A stretch of DNA of 37,541 bases from a virus, in IMG/VR virus record IMGVR_UViG_3300046751_000183, positions 1 to 37,541 of that record. The stretch is one strand, 5' to 3'. The notes under the pieces are model-generated. The model was given only the letters and a program-made list of their open reading frames with translations. It had not been told where the DNA came from and made no database searches. Position 1 is the stretch's first letter. The number at the start of each line of letters is the position of its first letter. Shown piece after piece: positions 6,884 through 14,308 of this stretch. The position numbers and the translations under genes were made by a program.

Positions 6884-7306
6884 ATGGAAGAGTTTAAAGG
6901 AGACAAAAGAACTAAGGCTTACAAAGAATGGAAGGCTAAGTTTGAACTAGAGAACAAGAACAAGTCAAAAGGACTTGGAGATACTGTTGAGAAGATTACT
7001 AAAGCAACAGGAGTAAAAAAAGCTGTTAAAGCACTTTTTGGAGAGGATTGTGGTTGTGATGAGAGAAAGGCTAAACTTAATGAGATAATGAGCTATAAGG
7101 TTACAAATTGTCTTGAGGAGAGCGAATACAATTATCTAAATGAGTTTATGTCTAAAAATAAACCTAATGTAACTATGGTTGAGCAAAGAGCTTTGTTGAA
7201 TATATACAATAGAGTGTTTAACCAAAGAAAACAAATGACTAGCTGTCCTAGTTGTGTTAGGGGTATGATTAATGAACTTAGAAGACTAATACAAAACTAT
7301 AAATAA
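6884..7306 (+). CDS. Conserved phage protein with CGC motif, unknown function
   Basis: 140 residues, basic and helical. Landmarks are a charged N terminus, TGVKKAVKALFGEDCGCDERKAKLN (about 41-65) and a CPSC pair near residue 121. Four cysteines (CGC and CPSC) could bind one zinc. The pattern is one I associate with small phage proteins of Bacteroidota near replication genes; no function is known to me. Its stop overlaps the phosphoesterase start (TAATG). Confidence 0.6.
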   Translation: MEEFKGDKRTKAYKEWKAKFELENKNKSKGLGDTVEKITKATGVKKAVKALFGEDCGCDERKAKLNEIMSYKVTNCLEESEYNYLNEFMSKNKPNVTMVEQRALLNIYNRVFNQRKQMTSCPSCVRGMINELRRLIQNYK

Positions 7307-8019
7307 TGAGAGACTTTAGACCAAGATTAAAAGGAAACAAGCTAAAGGCGTTTAAGAACTTAACTAAGAACGAAACTAGAGTTTTAGTTATTGGAGACTT
7401 ACACGAGCCTTTTTGTTTAGACTCGTACCTTAAACATTGTAAAGATGTTTATTCTAAATACAATTGTAATAGAGTTGTGTTTATTGGTGATGTTATAGAC
7501 AATCATTACTCAAGCTATCACGAAACTAATGCCGATGGCATGGGTGGTGGAGATGAACTGGACCTAGCGATAGACAGGATAGCTAGATGGTACAAAGCCT
7601 TTCCAAAGGCTGATGTTACTATCGGTAATCACGATAGGATAATATCTAGAAAAGCTCAGACCTCATCTATACCAAAGAGATGGGTGAGAGATTATTCGGA
7701 AGTTCTTAACACACCTAATTGGAACTTTATAGAAAGGCTAGTTATTGATGATGTTCAGTATATTCATGGAGAAGGTGGTACTGCTAGAACTAAATCTAAA
7801 GCAGATATGATGAGTACAGTTCAAGGGCATTTGCATACACAATGTTATACAGAGTGGTCTGTAGGTGCTAAGTTCAAAGTATTCGGAACACAAGTAGGTT
7901 GTGGTATAGACCACGAGAAATATGCCTTTGCATACGCTAAGGCAGGTAAGAAGCCAGCCATAGGGTGTGCTGTTGTTATTGGTGGGCATACTGTAATTAA
8001 TGCACTTATGAATTTATAA
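7306..8019 (+). CDS. Calcineurin-like metallophosphoesterase
   Basis: 237 residues with the full metal-binding set of this superfamily: GDLHE (about 28-32), GDVIDNH (about 61-67), GNHD (about 107-110), IHGEGG (about 153) and GHLH (about 174-177). These coordinate two metals and hydrolyse phosphoesters. Substrate unknown; phage relatives act on nucleotides, nucleic-acid ends or protein phosphates. It sits in a coupled run with overlapping starts and stops. Confidence 0.85.
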   Translation: MRDFRPRLKGNKLKAFKNLTKNETRVLVIGDLHEPFCLDSYLKHCKDVYSKYNCNRVVFIGDVIDNHYSSYHETNADGMGGGDELDLAIDRIARWYKAFPKADVTIGNHDRIISRKAQTSSIPKRWVRDYSEVLNTPNWNFIERLVIDDVQYIHGEGGTARTKSKADMMSTVQGHLHTQCYTEWSVGAKFKVFGTQVGCGIDHEKYAFAYAKAGKKPAIGCAVVIGGHTVINALMNL

Positions 8020-8363
8020 TGAATTACAATAACGATTTCAAATACGATTTAAAAGTTGGGCAAGTTAAAGAACAAGAACTTGCTAACATATTCTCAAGCA
8101 AAAAGATTGAGGTTAAGTATGACCTTATGGCTTCTGAGACAGGTAATGTGTTTATTGAGTATGAAAGCAGGGGCAAGGCTAGTGGTATAAGTACTAGTGA
8201 AGCAGATTACTACTGCTTTTGTATTAAACATACATTTCATTTGATACCTTCTGAATTGTTAAAACACAAATGCAGAAAGTATCTAGGAACAAACAGAGAC
8301 AAATTAGGTGGCGACAGCAATACCTCAAAAGGTATTCTGTTGCCTATTAATGAATTATTTTAA
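8019..8363 (+). CDS. PD-(D/E)XK nuclease-like protein
   Basis: 114 residues. The arrangement GQVKEQELANIF, then IEVKYDLMASETGNVFIEYESRGKASGI, then ADYYCF fits the small Hjc/PDDEXK fold: an early Glu, a strand with E-x-K (EVK), and a downstream strand with a further acidic residue. Likely a structure-specific endonuclease in recombination or host DNA degradation. Two junction-nuclease candidates (this and RusA) occur in one operon. Confidence 0.6.
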   Translation: MNYNNDFKYDLKVGQVKEQELANIFSSKKIEVKYDLMASETGNVFIEYESRGKASGISTSEADYYCFCIKHTFHLIPSELLKHKCRKYLGTNRDKLGGDSNTSKGILLPINELF

Positions 8364-8365
8364 AT

Positions 8366-8731
8366 ATGTGGACTATGAATGTAACACACGACATAATAAG
8401 CGGAACTGAATCAGCTTATGTAATAGAAAGAAAGAGTATGCCTGTATTTAGTGGTGTGCTTAAATACTTTCCAGATGCAATAAGAGAAGTATCTAAGACT
8501 TCTTGGGCTGGAAATCAACAACATCATCCAGACAAGCCTTTACATTGGGATAGGAGTAAATCTGGAGACGAATTAGACGCTTTAACACGTCATCTAATGG
8601 AATCTGGTACAATAGACACAGATGGGGTTAGACATAGTGCAAAAGTAGCTTGGAGAGCCTTAGCTAACCTGCAAAAAGAGCTAGAAGCTGATGGAGAAGC
8701 TCCTTTGAGTGAATATAACAAAAAAAATTAG
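8366..8731 (+). CDS. dATP/dGTP diphosphohydrolase-like protein (DUF5664 type)
   Basis: 121 residues. The block MPVFSGVLKYFPDAIREVSKTSWAG, then HWDRSKSGDELDALTRHLM, then HSAKVAWRALANL matches a phage family related to dATP/dGTP diphosphohydrolases with MazG-like metal-binding helices (Glu/Asp in SGDELDAL). It probably changes the dNTP pool. No PurZ-like gene is present, so base replacement is not implied. An alternative start lies 3 codons in. Confidence 0.6.
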   Translation: MWTMNVTHDIISGTESAYVIERKSMPVFSGVLKYFPDAIREVSKTSWAGNQQHHPDKPLHWDRSKSGDELDALTRHLMESGTIDTDGVRHSAKVAWRALANLQKELEADGEAPLSEYNKKN

Positions 8732-8734
8732 GTT

Positions 8735-8759
8735 TTGTTGATTATTTTGTTTATATTTG
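8735..8759 (+). promoter_or_regulatory. Possible promoter before the exonuclease gene
   Basis: TATATTTG at 8752-8759 is a perfect -7 box, with TTG at 8735-8737 upstream. Spacing (14 bp) is shorter than usual, so the -33 assignment is weak. The next start is at 8779. Confidence 0.45.
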
Positions 8760-8778
8760 TTAAATAAATAAGTGAATT

Positions 8779-9462
8779 ATGGAAATTAAAGCTATTTTAG
8801 ACGCAGACAGTATGATTTACGCTTCAGCATCCACTTCTGATGACTTAGAAGAGGCTAAAGTTAAGTTAGATGCTAAAATAAACAATTCTTTGAACAATTT
8901 ACAGGATTTAGGCTATGATATTGTTAGTTTAGTTGTTTGTAGTGGTTCAAAAGGTAATTTTAGGAAGTTTATAACTAAAAAATACAAGGCTAATAGAAAA
9001 AATATAGATACACCTCCTTTTTTAGACCAATTACATGACTATTGTAAGCAAGATTGGCAATCTATGTTTGGATATGGCATAGAAACTGACGATTTAGTTG
9101 CTAAAATATGGTTACATAGCAAAAATAACGATGAAAACCCTGTTATTGTGGCTATAGATAAAGATTATTTGCAGTTTCCAGCTAAAATATACAATTATAA
9201 CAAAAATACATTGATTGAAGTATCTGAAGTAGATGCTTTAAGGAATTTTTATACACAAATGATAGCAGGAGACTCAGCAGACAACATATTAGTATGTAGT
9301 GGTAAGGGAAAGGTTTATGCAGGTAAGTTATTAGGTGAATTAACAACTAAATACCAAATGGTGAAGGCTGTTTACAACGTTTACAAGGACTATTACAAGT
9401 CTAAGGCTAGAGAAAAGTATATTGAGTCTTATAACCTACTTAAACTAAGAACAGATGTATAA
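8779..9462 (+). CDS. 5'-3' exonuclease / flap endonuclease-like (T7 gp6, RNase H type)
   Basis: 227 residues. FEN-superfamily metal motifs are visible in order: LDADSMIY (8-14), KKYKANRK (about 70-77, basic, DNA contact), ETDDLVAKI (about 107-115), AIDKDYLQF (about 131-139), and AGDSADNI (about 169-176). Likely removes RNA primers and processes flaps during phage replication, or degrades host DNA. Length fits short phage versions without a polymerase domain. Confidence 0.8.
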   Translation: MEIKAILDADSMIYASASTSDDLEEAKVKLDAKINNSLNNLQDLGYDIVSLVVCSGSKGNFRKFITKKYKANRKNIDTPPFLDQLHDYCKQDWQSMFGYGIETDDLVAKIWLHSKNNDENPVIVAIDKDYLQFPAKIYNYNKNTLIEVSEVDALRNFYTQMIAGDSADNILVCSGKGKVYAGKLLGELTTKYQMVKAVYNVYKDYYKSKAREKYIESYNLLKLRTDV

Positions 9463-9679
9463 TGAAACACAGCAAGATATAGTTTACTCTTATTATTTAC
9501 TAGCATTGTACAGTATATCTCAAGGAGAAACTATTGATGAGCTTGAAGAAGTGATATCAGGTTTTGAATATGAGGATTTATATGAGCAATGCGATGGTAT
9601 AAGACAGGCTATAAATTTTGCTAAGAACAATACAATGCAAGCTATTTTAAATGAATTAGATAATGAAATTGAACAATAA
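9455..9679 (+). CDS. Small acidic protein (74 aa), unknown
   Basis: Overlaps the exonuclease end by 8 nt. Helical and strongly acidic (IDELEEVISGFEYEDLYEQCD), no membrane segment. Might mimic DNA or bind a partner protein, but that is speculation from charge only. Confidence 0.55.
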   Translation: MYNETQQDIVYSYYLLALYSISQGETIDELEEVISGFEYEDLYEQCDGIRQAINFAKNNTMQAILNELDNEIEQ

Positions 9680-9689
9680 ATAATAAATT

Positions 9690-9830
9690 ATGTATATAAA
9701 CATTGAACTAAAAAAAACAGAAAAGAAAGACCACTTTGATTTATCCATAAATGGGGTTAAGCTAGGGGAGTGGGAACAAAGTGAATTAAGATATTTAATA
9801 GAGAAAATTGATAATAAAATAACAAGATAA
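9690..9830 (+). CDS. Small ORF (46 aa), unknown
   Basis: Sits in the gap between two larger genes and shares the A of its stop with the next start (TAATG), as most genes here do. The peptide looks folded: a beta hairpin (INIELKKTE..HFDLSINGVKLGEW) followed by a helix (SELRYLIEKIDNKI). Function unknown. Confidence 0.55.
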   Translation: MYINIELKKTEKKDHFDLSINGVKLGEWEQSELRYLIEKIDNKITR

Positions 9831-10360
9831 TGACATTAGAACAATTAAAACAAGAATTAGACGAAAGATATAAATTTGATATTGCTAAAAGAAGTAGAAC
9901 TAGAAAAGTATCTTATGCAAGAAAAGTATTTTGCAGTTTAGCAAGAGAGCTGGATTATACTTGGGAATCTATAGGTAAAACAGTTGGACTAAGCCACGAG
10001 GTTGCTTACTATCACTCTTGCTCATTAGATGTAATAGATGACTCAGATAGAATTATATATGATGATATTGTATCTAAATATGACTTATGCATAAAACCTA
10101 TTTATGATAGACCTATAGATGTATTAAAAGCTAAAACAGAAAAAGAGATTAAGATTAACATACAAGACAATATAAAACAAGTCATAACCAAAATGAATGA
10201 AGTAATGTTTGACTGGGATATAGAATCGTTAAACGACTTCTTCAGCAATAGGCTTACGCCTTATGATAAGGCTAGGAAGAATAGAGTTATGCCTAAAGCT
10301 ATTGTACAAGAGAAAGGTGCTAAAATAAATAACAGAGTATTAAATCCATTTTTATCATGA
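9830..10360 (+). CDS. DnaA domain-IV-like DNA-binding protein
   Basis: 176 residues. Residues 21-70 (SRTRKVSYARKVFCSLARELDYTWESIGKTVGLSHEVAYYH) parallel the C-terminal DNA-binding helix-turn-helix of DnaA: a basic helix, an ARK/ARQ position, a short helix ending at IG, and a recognition helix with the H-x-x-x-x-H arrangement. The rest is charged and helical with no ATPase domain. It could recruit replication to a phage origin or act as a regulator. It lies between the replication genes and the terminase. Confidence 0.5.
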   Translation: MTLEQLKQELDERYKFDIAKRSRTRKVSYARKVFCSLARELDYTWESIGKTVGLSHEVAYYHSCSLDVIDDSDRIIYDDIVSKYDLCIKPIYDRPIDVLKAKTEKEIKINIQDNIKQVITKMNEVMFDWDIESLNDFFSNRLTPYDKARKNRVMPKAIVQEKGAKINNRVLNPFLS

Positions 10361-10503
10361 GACTTAAAAAACTAACACAGCAACAAAGAATAGGTAGATT
10401 AGAGAAAGTAGTATCTCAGCTATTTGTATTAACTAAAAAGATTGAGGGTGAAATAAAAGTCATTCAAGATAAGACAGGATATAACAAAGACGAAGAAGAA
10501 TAG
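10357..10503 (+). CDS. Small coiled-coil ORF (48 aa)
   Basis: Starts in an ATGA overlap with the preceding gene. Basic N terminus (MRLKKLTQQQRIGRLEK), an amphipathic helix (VVSQLFVLTKKIEGEIKVIQ) and an acidic tail (KDEEE). Ends 1 nt before the next start. Unknown function; the coupling supports expression. Confidence 0.55.
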   Translation: MRLKKLTQQQRIGRLEKVVSQLFVLTKKIEGEIKVIQDKTGYNKDEEE

Positions 10504-10504
10504 T

Positions 10505-10708
10505 ATGTTGTCTCAAGATATAATTAAATGGTGCTTTAAAGAAGGTTATAGAATATATCCAGTTACAAAAGATAACCTAACCTACCAAGTCGAAGTTTGC
10601 AAGGCTCACCAAAAAGCCTTGCTTACTGAGACACATACCAAAAGAACTATACATAAGGCAGTTGAGGACGTTTATGTAAAGCTCTACAATAAACAAAACA
10701 ATAAATAA
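10505..10708 (+). CDS. Small protein (67 aa), unknown
   Basis: Soluble alpha/beta protein; IIKWCFKEGYRIYPVTKDN at the N terminus and a helical, basic C terminus. It lies just upstream of the conserved start element that opens the terminase genes. No recognisable domain. Confidence 0.55.
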   Translation: MLSQDIIKWCFKEGYRIYPVTKDNLTYQVEVCKAHQKALLTETHTKRTIHKAVEDVYVKLYNKQNNK

Positions 10709-10709
10709 A

Positions 10710-10725
10710 TTGTTATAATGTTATG
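10710..10725 (+). promoter_or_regulatory. Conserved start element TTGTTATAATGTTATG
   Basis: One of four copies in the window of TTGTTATAATNNTATG in which the last three bases are the start codon. It contains a TATAAT-like core 4 nt before the ATG. Here it opens the terminase pair. Confidence 0.55.
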
Positions 10726-11115
10726 AGTAGACATAAAAAATCAGAAGAGACTTCTAAGAATGATGGCAGAAAGTATAATAAAAGATTAGCACCAAAGCCA
10801 ATATCTACAAAAGACAAAATGGTAAAGCCTGCCAGAACTACTAAGGCTAAGAAAGAACGAATAGCATCTTATGCTGTTTCAGCTATGAAAGAGGTGTTTG
10901 GAAGTGAGAAGGATGCATTTAAACATATGGCAGAACTAGCAAAGACTAACTTTAATCAGATGAAGTTGCTTATGGAATATGCTTATGGTAAACCATCAGA
11001 CAGTATAAATGCAGACAGTAAAAGAAAAACAAAGTCAGCACCTACAATTAACTTTGTTATGAATAATCAACAGCCTCAGATTGATAATACCATTGATATA
11101 GAATCAGAAGAATGA
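10723..11115 (+). CDS. terS: Putative terminase small subunit
   Basis: 130 residues. A long basic N terminus rich in Lys/Arg is followed by helices containing MKEVFGSEKDAFKHMAELAKTNFNQMKLLMEYAYGKP; the YAYGKP ending resembles small terminase-like or DUF5681-type phage proteins. An acidic tail (IDIESEE) overlaps the TerL start by 4 nt. It would recognise phage DNA and position TerL. Identification rests on position plus this weak motif. Confidence 0.6.
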   Translation: MSRHKKSEETSKNDGRKYNKRLAPKPISTKDKMVKPARTTKAKKERIASYAVSAMKEVFGSEKDAFKHMAELAKTNFNQMKLLMEYAYGKPSDSINADSKRKTKSAPTINFVMNNQQPQIDNTIDIESEE

Positions 11116-12326
11116 AAAACTCAATACAATTAAACGACAAGTATGTACCTCTTTTTACTGATAAATCGAGGTATTTTGTTGTTACAGGGGGTCGTGGTTC
11201 AGGTAAGTCATTTGGTGTAAATGTATTCTTACTTAACTTAACATATGAGTCAGGACATAAAGTATTGTTTACTCGATTTACTTTAACCTCAGCAGCTGCA
11301 TCTATTATACCAGAGTTCATTGAAAAGATTGAGCTTATGGGAGTTGAATCAGACTTTAGGATAACAAAGGATGAGATTATAAATCTAACCACAGGAAGCT
11401 CTATTATATTTAAAGGCATCAGAACATCATCTGGTAATCAAACAGCCGCCCTGAAGTCTCTTAGTGGCGTTACAACGTTTGTATTGGATGAGGCAGAAGA
11501 ACTTGTAGATGAAGATACTTTCAGTAAGATTGACTTCTCCATACGTTCTAACACTAAACACAACAGGGTTATATTGATACTAAATCCAACAACTAAAGAG
11601 CATTGGATATATCAGAGGTTCTTTATGTATCCTAATGTAAAAGCTGGTACAAATGGCTCTAAGGCTGATGTAACGTACATACACACTACTTTTGAGGATA
11701 ATAAGACTAACCTATCTAAAAGTTATTTAGAGCAGTTATACGACCTTAAAAGACGTGATATAGTTAAGTTTGAGCATCAGATACTTGGTGGCTGGCTAAA
11801 CAAGGCAGAGGGAACTATAATAACTAACTGGAAGGTAGGGCATTTCGTACAGACAGAGCTTATGTGTTATGGACAGGATTTTGGTTTCTCTACAGATATA
11901 ACTAGTTTAGTGAAGGTAGCAGTAGATAAAGACACTAGAAGTGTTTATGTAAAGCAAATATATGGAAAGACAAATCTATCTACTTCAGATATAGCTTACA
12001 GGAATAAAACAGAGTGTGGTACAGATTTAATTATATGTGACAACTCAGAGCCTCGTTTAATATCAGAGCTAAAGAATATGGGTTTAAATATAAAGCCTAC
12101 AATAAAAAAGAAAGGTTCAATACTTTCAGGTATTGCACTTATGCAAGACTATCAGATAATAGTTGACAGAGAATCTAACGGTATCATAAGAGAGATAAAC
12201 AACTATGTTTGGCATGAAAGAAATCAAAGACCTGTAGATAAGTTCAATCACTACATTGATGCGATTAGATATTCTTTAATGTATTTACTTCAGGGTGTAA
12301 ACTCTGGTAGATATGTAATCAGGTAA
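11112..12326 (+). CDS. terL: Terminase large subunit (PBSX type)
   Basis: 404 residues. Walker A GGRGSGKS (26-33), Walker B TFVLDE (122-127), coupling motif ILILNPT, then a nuclease domain with GQDFGFSTDI, LIICDNSEPR and a final DKFNHYIDAIRYSL carrying metal-binding Asp residues. This is the packaging motor that translocates DNA into the procapsid and cuts it. Length is normal for the PBSX/TIGR01547 group. No portal follows directly; the portal is at 29619, an unusual separation. Confidence 0.92.
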   Translation: MKNSIQLNDKYVPLFTDKSRYFVVTGGRGSGKSFGVNVFLLNLTYESGHKVLFTRFTLTSAAASIIPEFIEKIELMGVESDFRITKDEIINLTTGSSIIFKGIRTSSGNQTAALKSLSGVTTFVLDEAEELVDEDTFSKIDFSIRSNTKHNRVILILNPTTKEHWIYQRFFMYPNVKAGTNGSKADVTYIHTTFEDNKTNLSKSYLEQLYDLKRRDIVKFEHQILGGWLNKAEGTIITNWKVGHFVQTELMCYGQDFGFSTDITSLVKVAVDKDTRSVYVKQIYGKTNLSTSDIAYRNKTECGTDLIICDNSEPRLISELKNMGLNIKPTIKKKGSILSGIALMQDYQIIVDRESNGIIREINNYVWHERNQRPVDKFNHYIDAIRYSLMYLLQGVNSGRYVIR

Positions 12327-12329
12327 GAC

Positions 12330-12409
12330 GTTTAATATTATGGGGTATGTTTAATACTATACCCCCTGTGTTTAATATTATACCCCCACTATGTTTAATA
12401 TAATGGGGG
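12330..12409 (+). repeat. Four tandem GTTTAATATNATGGGG-type repeats
   Basis: Copies at 12330-12345, 12349-12366, 12370-12386 and 12393-12409, with start-to-start distances of 19, 21 and 23 bp, near two helical turns. Copies 1 and 4 end in G-runs, 2 and 3 in ATACCCCC, so neighbours can pair: GGGGTAT (12342-12348) with ATACCCC (12359-12365), and ATACCCCC (12380-12387) with GGGGGTAT (12405-12412). Confidence 0.8.
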
Positions 12410-12633
12410 TATCTTGGTTAGTGGATAAATGGGAATGCAAAAACAAAATATAGAAATATTATTGTGACAAAAATTACCACATAAAATAATAGTATTTTAA
12501 TTAATAGCTTTATTTGTCTTTTTATAAAATTATTCATACAACAAATATATTTGGATAATAATGTTGTTTAAGTAAAAAAATCAGCAAAAAAGTCTTTGCC
12601 ATTTAAAATATTTTTCGTAATAAGAAGTTATAT

Positions 12634-12702
12634 GCATCTTATCGAATAATTGTGCATTTTATCGAAATAGTTTTTTTTATTGAATTATGGCTCGTATGTT
12701 TG
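12634..12702 (+). promoter_or_regulatory. Promoter with two direct-repeat operators
   Basis: GCATCTTATCGAA (12634-12646) and GCATTTTATCGAA (12654-12666) are 20 bp apart and differ at one base. They lie upstream of TATGTTTG (12695-12702), a -7 box; a clear -33 box is lacking, as expected of an activator-dependent promoter. The served gene starts at 12733. Confidence 0.5.
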
Positions 12703-12732
12703 TGCTATTAATAACAATAAAACAATATAATT

Positions 12733-13092
12733 ATGACACCAATAGAAGAAAAATTCTCAGATTTAGAAACAAGATATAAATTAGATATAGATACGTTTCC
12801 TGAAACAGAACAAGATGATTTTGAGGAATATTTTAATGACTTGATTGAAGCTACTTTTTCAATAGAATGTATTTATTATAAAGTAGCTATGGAGTACCTT
12901 ATGGATAACGATATGAGTTTGTCTCAGTCTTTAGCTTTGGCTTCACGCTTCGACTTTAAGCCTAGAGAATTAAGTAGTGAAACTTTAGCTACTTTATTGA
13001 TGCAAGAGACAGAACAAGAAAAACTCTATGAAGCAAAAGACGATTTAGAAGAATTATTTAATGAATATTTAGAATTATTTAAAATAGAATAA
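12733..13092 (+). CDS. Acidic helical protein (119 aa), unknown
   Basis: First gene of an accessory operon downstream of the operator-bearing promoter. Very acidic, with helices (DDFEEYFNDLIEATFSIECIYYKVAMEYL) and a final acidic helix rich in Glu and Leu. No membrane segment. Size, charge and promoter position are typical of an early host-takeover protein, but this is inference only. Confidence 0.6.
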   Translation: MTPIEEKFSDLETRYKLDIDTFPETEQDDFEEYFNDLIEATFSIECIYYKVAMEYLMDNDMSLSQSLALASRFDFKPRELSSETLATLLMQETEQEKLYEAKDDLEELFNEYLELFKIE

Positions 13093-13093
13093 A

Positions 13094-13198
13094 ATGAAAC
13101 AAATAATATCAGACAGAGAAATTGTACAGGTTTTAGAATCTCACTTCTTTGACGTATACGAGTCAATTTTAACACATATAGAAACAATTAAAAAATAA
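13094..13198 (+). CDS. Short ORF (34 aa)
   Basis: Starts 1 nt after the previous stop and ends 4 nt before the next start, so it fills the spacing neatly. Amphipathic helical peptide (IVQVLESHFFDVYESILTHIE). Function unknown; may be a relay ORF. Confidence 0.4.
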   Translation: MKQIISDREIVQVLESHFFDVYESILTHIETIKK

Positions 13199-13202
13199 TA
13201 AA

Positions 13203-13460
13203 ATGGAAAATAAAACAGAATTAAAAGAAGTATTTATTACAACAACAAATAGTTTATGGTCAAGTCCTGATGTAGTTCATATTGAAGCTATGGGGTTTTT
13301 ACCTGAAGAATCAATTTATATAGAATGGGACGCAAATTCTCTAGTCAGGGATTTACCATCTTTATATAAAATGTGTAAACTAGCCATAGAGAAAGGCGAA
13401 GAATCACTAAAAGAAGATTTAAAGGATTTTATTAATGAGATTAAAAACGATTTAAAATAA
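13203..13460 (+). CDS. Small protein (85 aa), unknown
   Basis: Beta-rich first half (EVFITTTNSLWSSPDVVHIEAMGF) and an acidic helical second half (EESLKEDLKDFINEIKNDLK). Shares the final A of its stop with the next start (TAATG). No recognisable domain. Confidence 0.55.
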   Translation: MENKTELKEVFITTTNSLWSSPDVVHIEAMGFLPEESIYIEWDANSLVRDLPSLYKMCKLAIEKGEESLKEDLKDFINEIKNDLK

Positions 13461-13660
13461 TGTATACAATAAATATATTTGATGCTACACGCATTATAAA
13501 TAGCCGTAAGGACTTTATATTACTTAACATAGGTAATGATAACAGAATTACAGATTACCGCCTTACAAACGATTTAACAAAGTTTAGGGGGCATTACCAA
13601 ACATTTAGACTTGTGGAAGTAATAAGGGAAGAAATAAATAACGGAATAAAAATATTTTAA
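13460..13660 (+). CDS. Small protein (66 aa), paralogue of the 15153 product
   Basis: The segment KDFILLNIGNDNRITDYRLTN followed by FRGHYQTFRLVEVIREE lines up with KTFINYTLDNEGKLKTYVLND and YKNRFQTFKLLDLFKRE of the 15153 gene. The shared pattern (Y/RLxND, a basic turn, QTFR/KL, acidic-basic helix) indicates a small family duplicated in this region. Function unknown. Confidence 0.6.
   Translation: MYTINIFDATRIINSRKDFILLNIGNDNRITDYRLTNDLTKFRGHYQTFRLVEVIREEINNGIKIF
13632..13653 (+). repeat. 22-bp exact direct repeat, copy 1
   Basis: Lies at the 3' end of the 13460 gene and is centred on AATAACGGAATAAAA. The identical 22 bp recurs at 13895-13916, on the other side of the zinc-ribbon gene. Confidence 0.75.
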
Positions 13661-13662
13661 TT

Positions 13663-13842
13663 ATGAAAGCACAATTTGAAATTTTACAACTAATTCAAAG
13701 AGATGGCTACAACGTAGTAACTTGTGGTAATTGTGGGGATGTAGTGTTATTGGAAATAGATTACACTATTGAGGAAGTTCAATGCCCACATTGCAAAGAG
13801 ACTATGGAATACTGCGATATGCCAGATTTATACACACGATAA
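13663..13842 (+). CDS. Small zinc-ribbon protein (59 aa)
   Basis: Two CxxC knuckles, CGNC (21-24) and CPHC (41-44), 16 residues apart, form a typical zinc ribbon. The remainder is acidic and short. Such minimal zinc ribbons in phages often bind nucleic acid or RNA polymerase. It lies between two exact 22-bp direct repeats and 100 bp before a strong terminator. Confidence 0.65.
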   Translation: MKAQFEILQLIQRDGYNVVTCGNCGDVVLLEIDYTIEEVQCPHCKETMEYCDMPDLYTR

Positions 13843-13894
13843 TTAAAACAAATAAGATGGGACGAAGCCAAAACAATTATAATTGTAGGAAGAA

Positions 13895-13916
13895 AAATAA
13901 ATAACGGAATAAAAAT
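13895..13916 (+). repeat. 22-bp exact direct repeat, copy 2
   Basis: Identical to 13632-13653 but here outside any credible ORF, so it looks like a leftover of the 3' end of the 13460 gene. Confidence 0.75.
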
Positions 13917-13942
13917 AAAATAAATTTAGATTTTATATTAAG

Positions 13943-13970
13943 GGGGTGCAGTCATGCACCTCTTTTTTTT
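13943..13970 (+). terminator. Rho-independent terminator
   Basis: GGTGCA (13945-13950), loop GTCA, TGCACC (13955-13960), extended by a G-T and a G-C pair, then eight T. Closes the operon 12733-13842. Confidence 0.88.
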
Positions 13971-14037
13971 GTTTAATATAATGGGGGAGAATTTTTATAT
14001 ATGTTTAATATAATGGGGTGCGTTTAATATTATGGGG
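13971..14037 (+). repeat. Three GTTTAATATNATGGGG repeats
   Basis: Copies at 13971-13987, 14003-14018 and 14022-14037, all ending in GGGG and starting directly after the terminator U-tract. Start-to-start distances are 32 and 19 bp. No C-run partner is present here, so a role as DNA-binding sites fits better than an RNA hairpin. Confidence 0.8.
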
Positions 14038-14241
14038 TCACAAAAAAATATATCTTCTTTTTTGCTCTTGTTAAATCTAAAAAACAACCTTTGCAAATTC
14101 TAGCAAAAAAAATTAAATTAATGTTTGGATAATTAAAAATATTTTTGTATTCGTGCACACGTACATATATTTATACATTTATAATACTTTATTTAGAATC
14201 AATATAAATAACAATATTTTGCAAAAAAATTAATATTTTTG

Positions 14242-14271
14242 TTTGGTATTTAAAAAAAGGTTGTATATTTG
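14242..14271 (+). promoter_or_regulatory. Strong promoter (TTTG-N18-TATATTTG)
   Basis: TTTG at 14242-14245 and TATATTTG at 14264-14271, spacing 18 bp, a near-perfect Bacteroidota housekeeping promoter. The transcript would start near 14277 and lead into a short A-rich leader before 14309. Confidence 0.8.
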
Positions 14272-14308
14272 TAGAGAACAAAAACAAAAACAATTAAAAC
14301 AAAACATC

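Larger units (their letters stand above)
12327..12732 (+). other. Non-coding region after terL with repeats and operators
   Basis: 406 bp without a convincing ORF. Left part: four tandem GTTTAAT repeats (12330-12409). Middle: very AT-rich, with a perfect palindrome CAAATATATTTG (12542-12553) that offers a -7 box on both strands. Right part: two 13-bp direct repeats and a -7 box before the 12733 gene. It could hold regulatory sites or an origin; neither is proven. Confidence 0.6.
13843..14308 (+). other. Non-coding region with terminator, repeats and promoter
   Basis: 466 bp with no convincing ORF. In order: 22-bp repeat copy 2 (13895-13916), terminator (13943-13970), three GTTTAAT repeats (13971-14037), AT-rich DNA with extra -7-like boxes (for example TATTTTTG at 14140), and a strong promoter (14242-14271). 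Confidence 0.65.

Noticed and set aside
8366-8731. MazZ-type enzyme for a 2-aminoadenine (Z) genome
   Set aside because: The family is related to dATP/dGTP diphosphohydrolases, but no PurZ or DatZ is seen, so a modified-base genome is not supported.
12330-12409. CRISPR array
   Set aside because: The repeats are only about 16 bp with 2-7 bp between them, and no cas gene is nearby.
12327-12732. Definite replication origin
   Set aside because: Tandem repeats and AT-rich DNA are suggestive, but the same repeat family occurs at terminators elsewhere, so an origin call would be overreach.
13858-13905. 15-codon ORF beginning ATGGGACGAAGC
   Set aside because: Too short, uncoupled, and it runs into the direct-repeat remnant; treated as non-coding.
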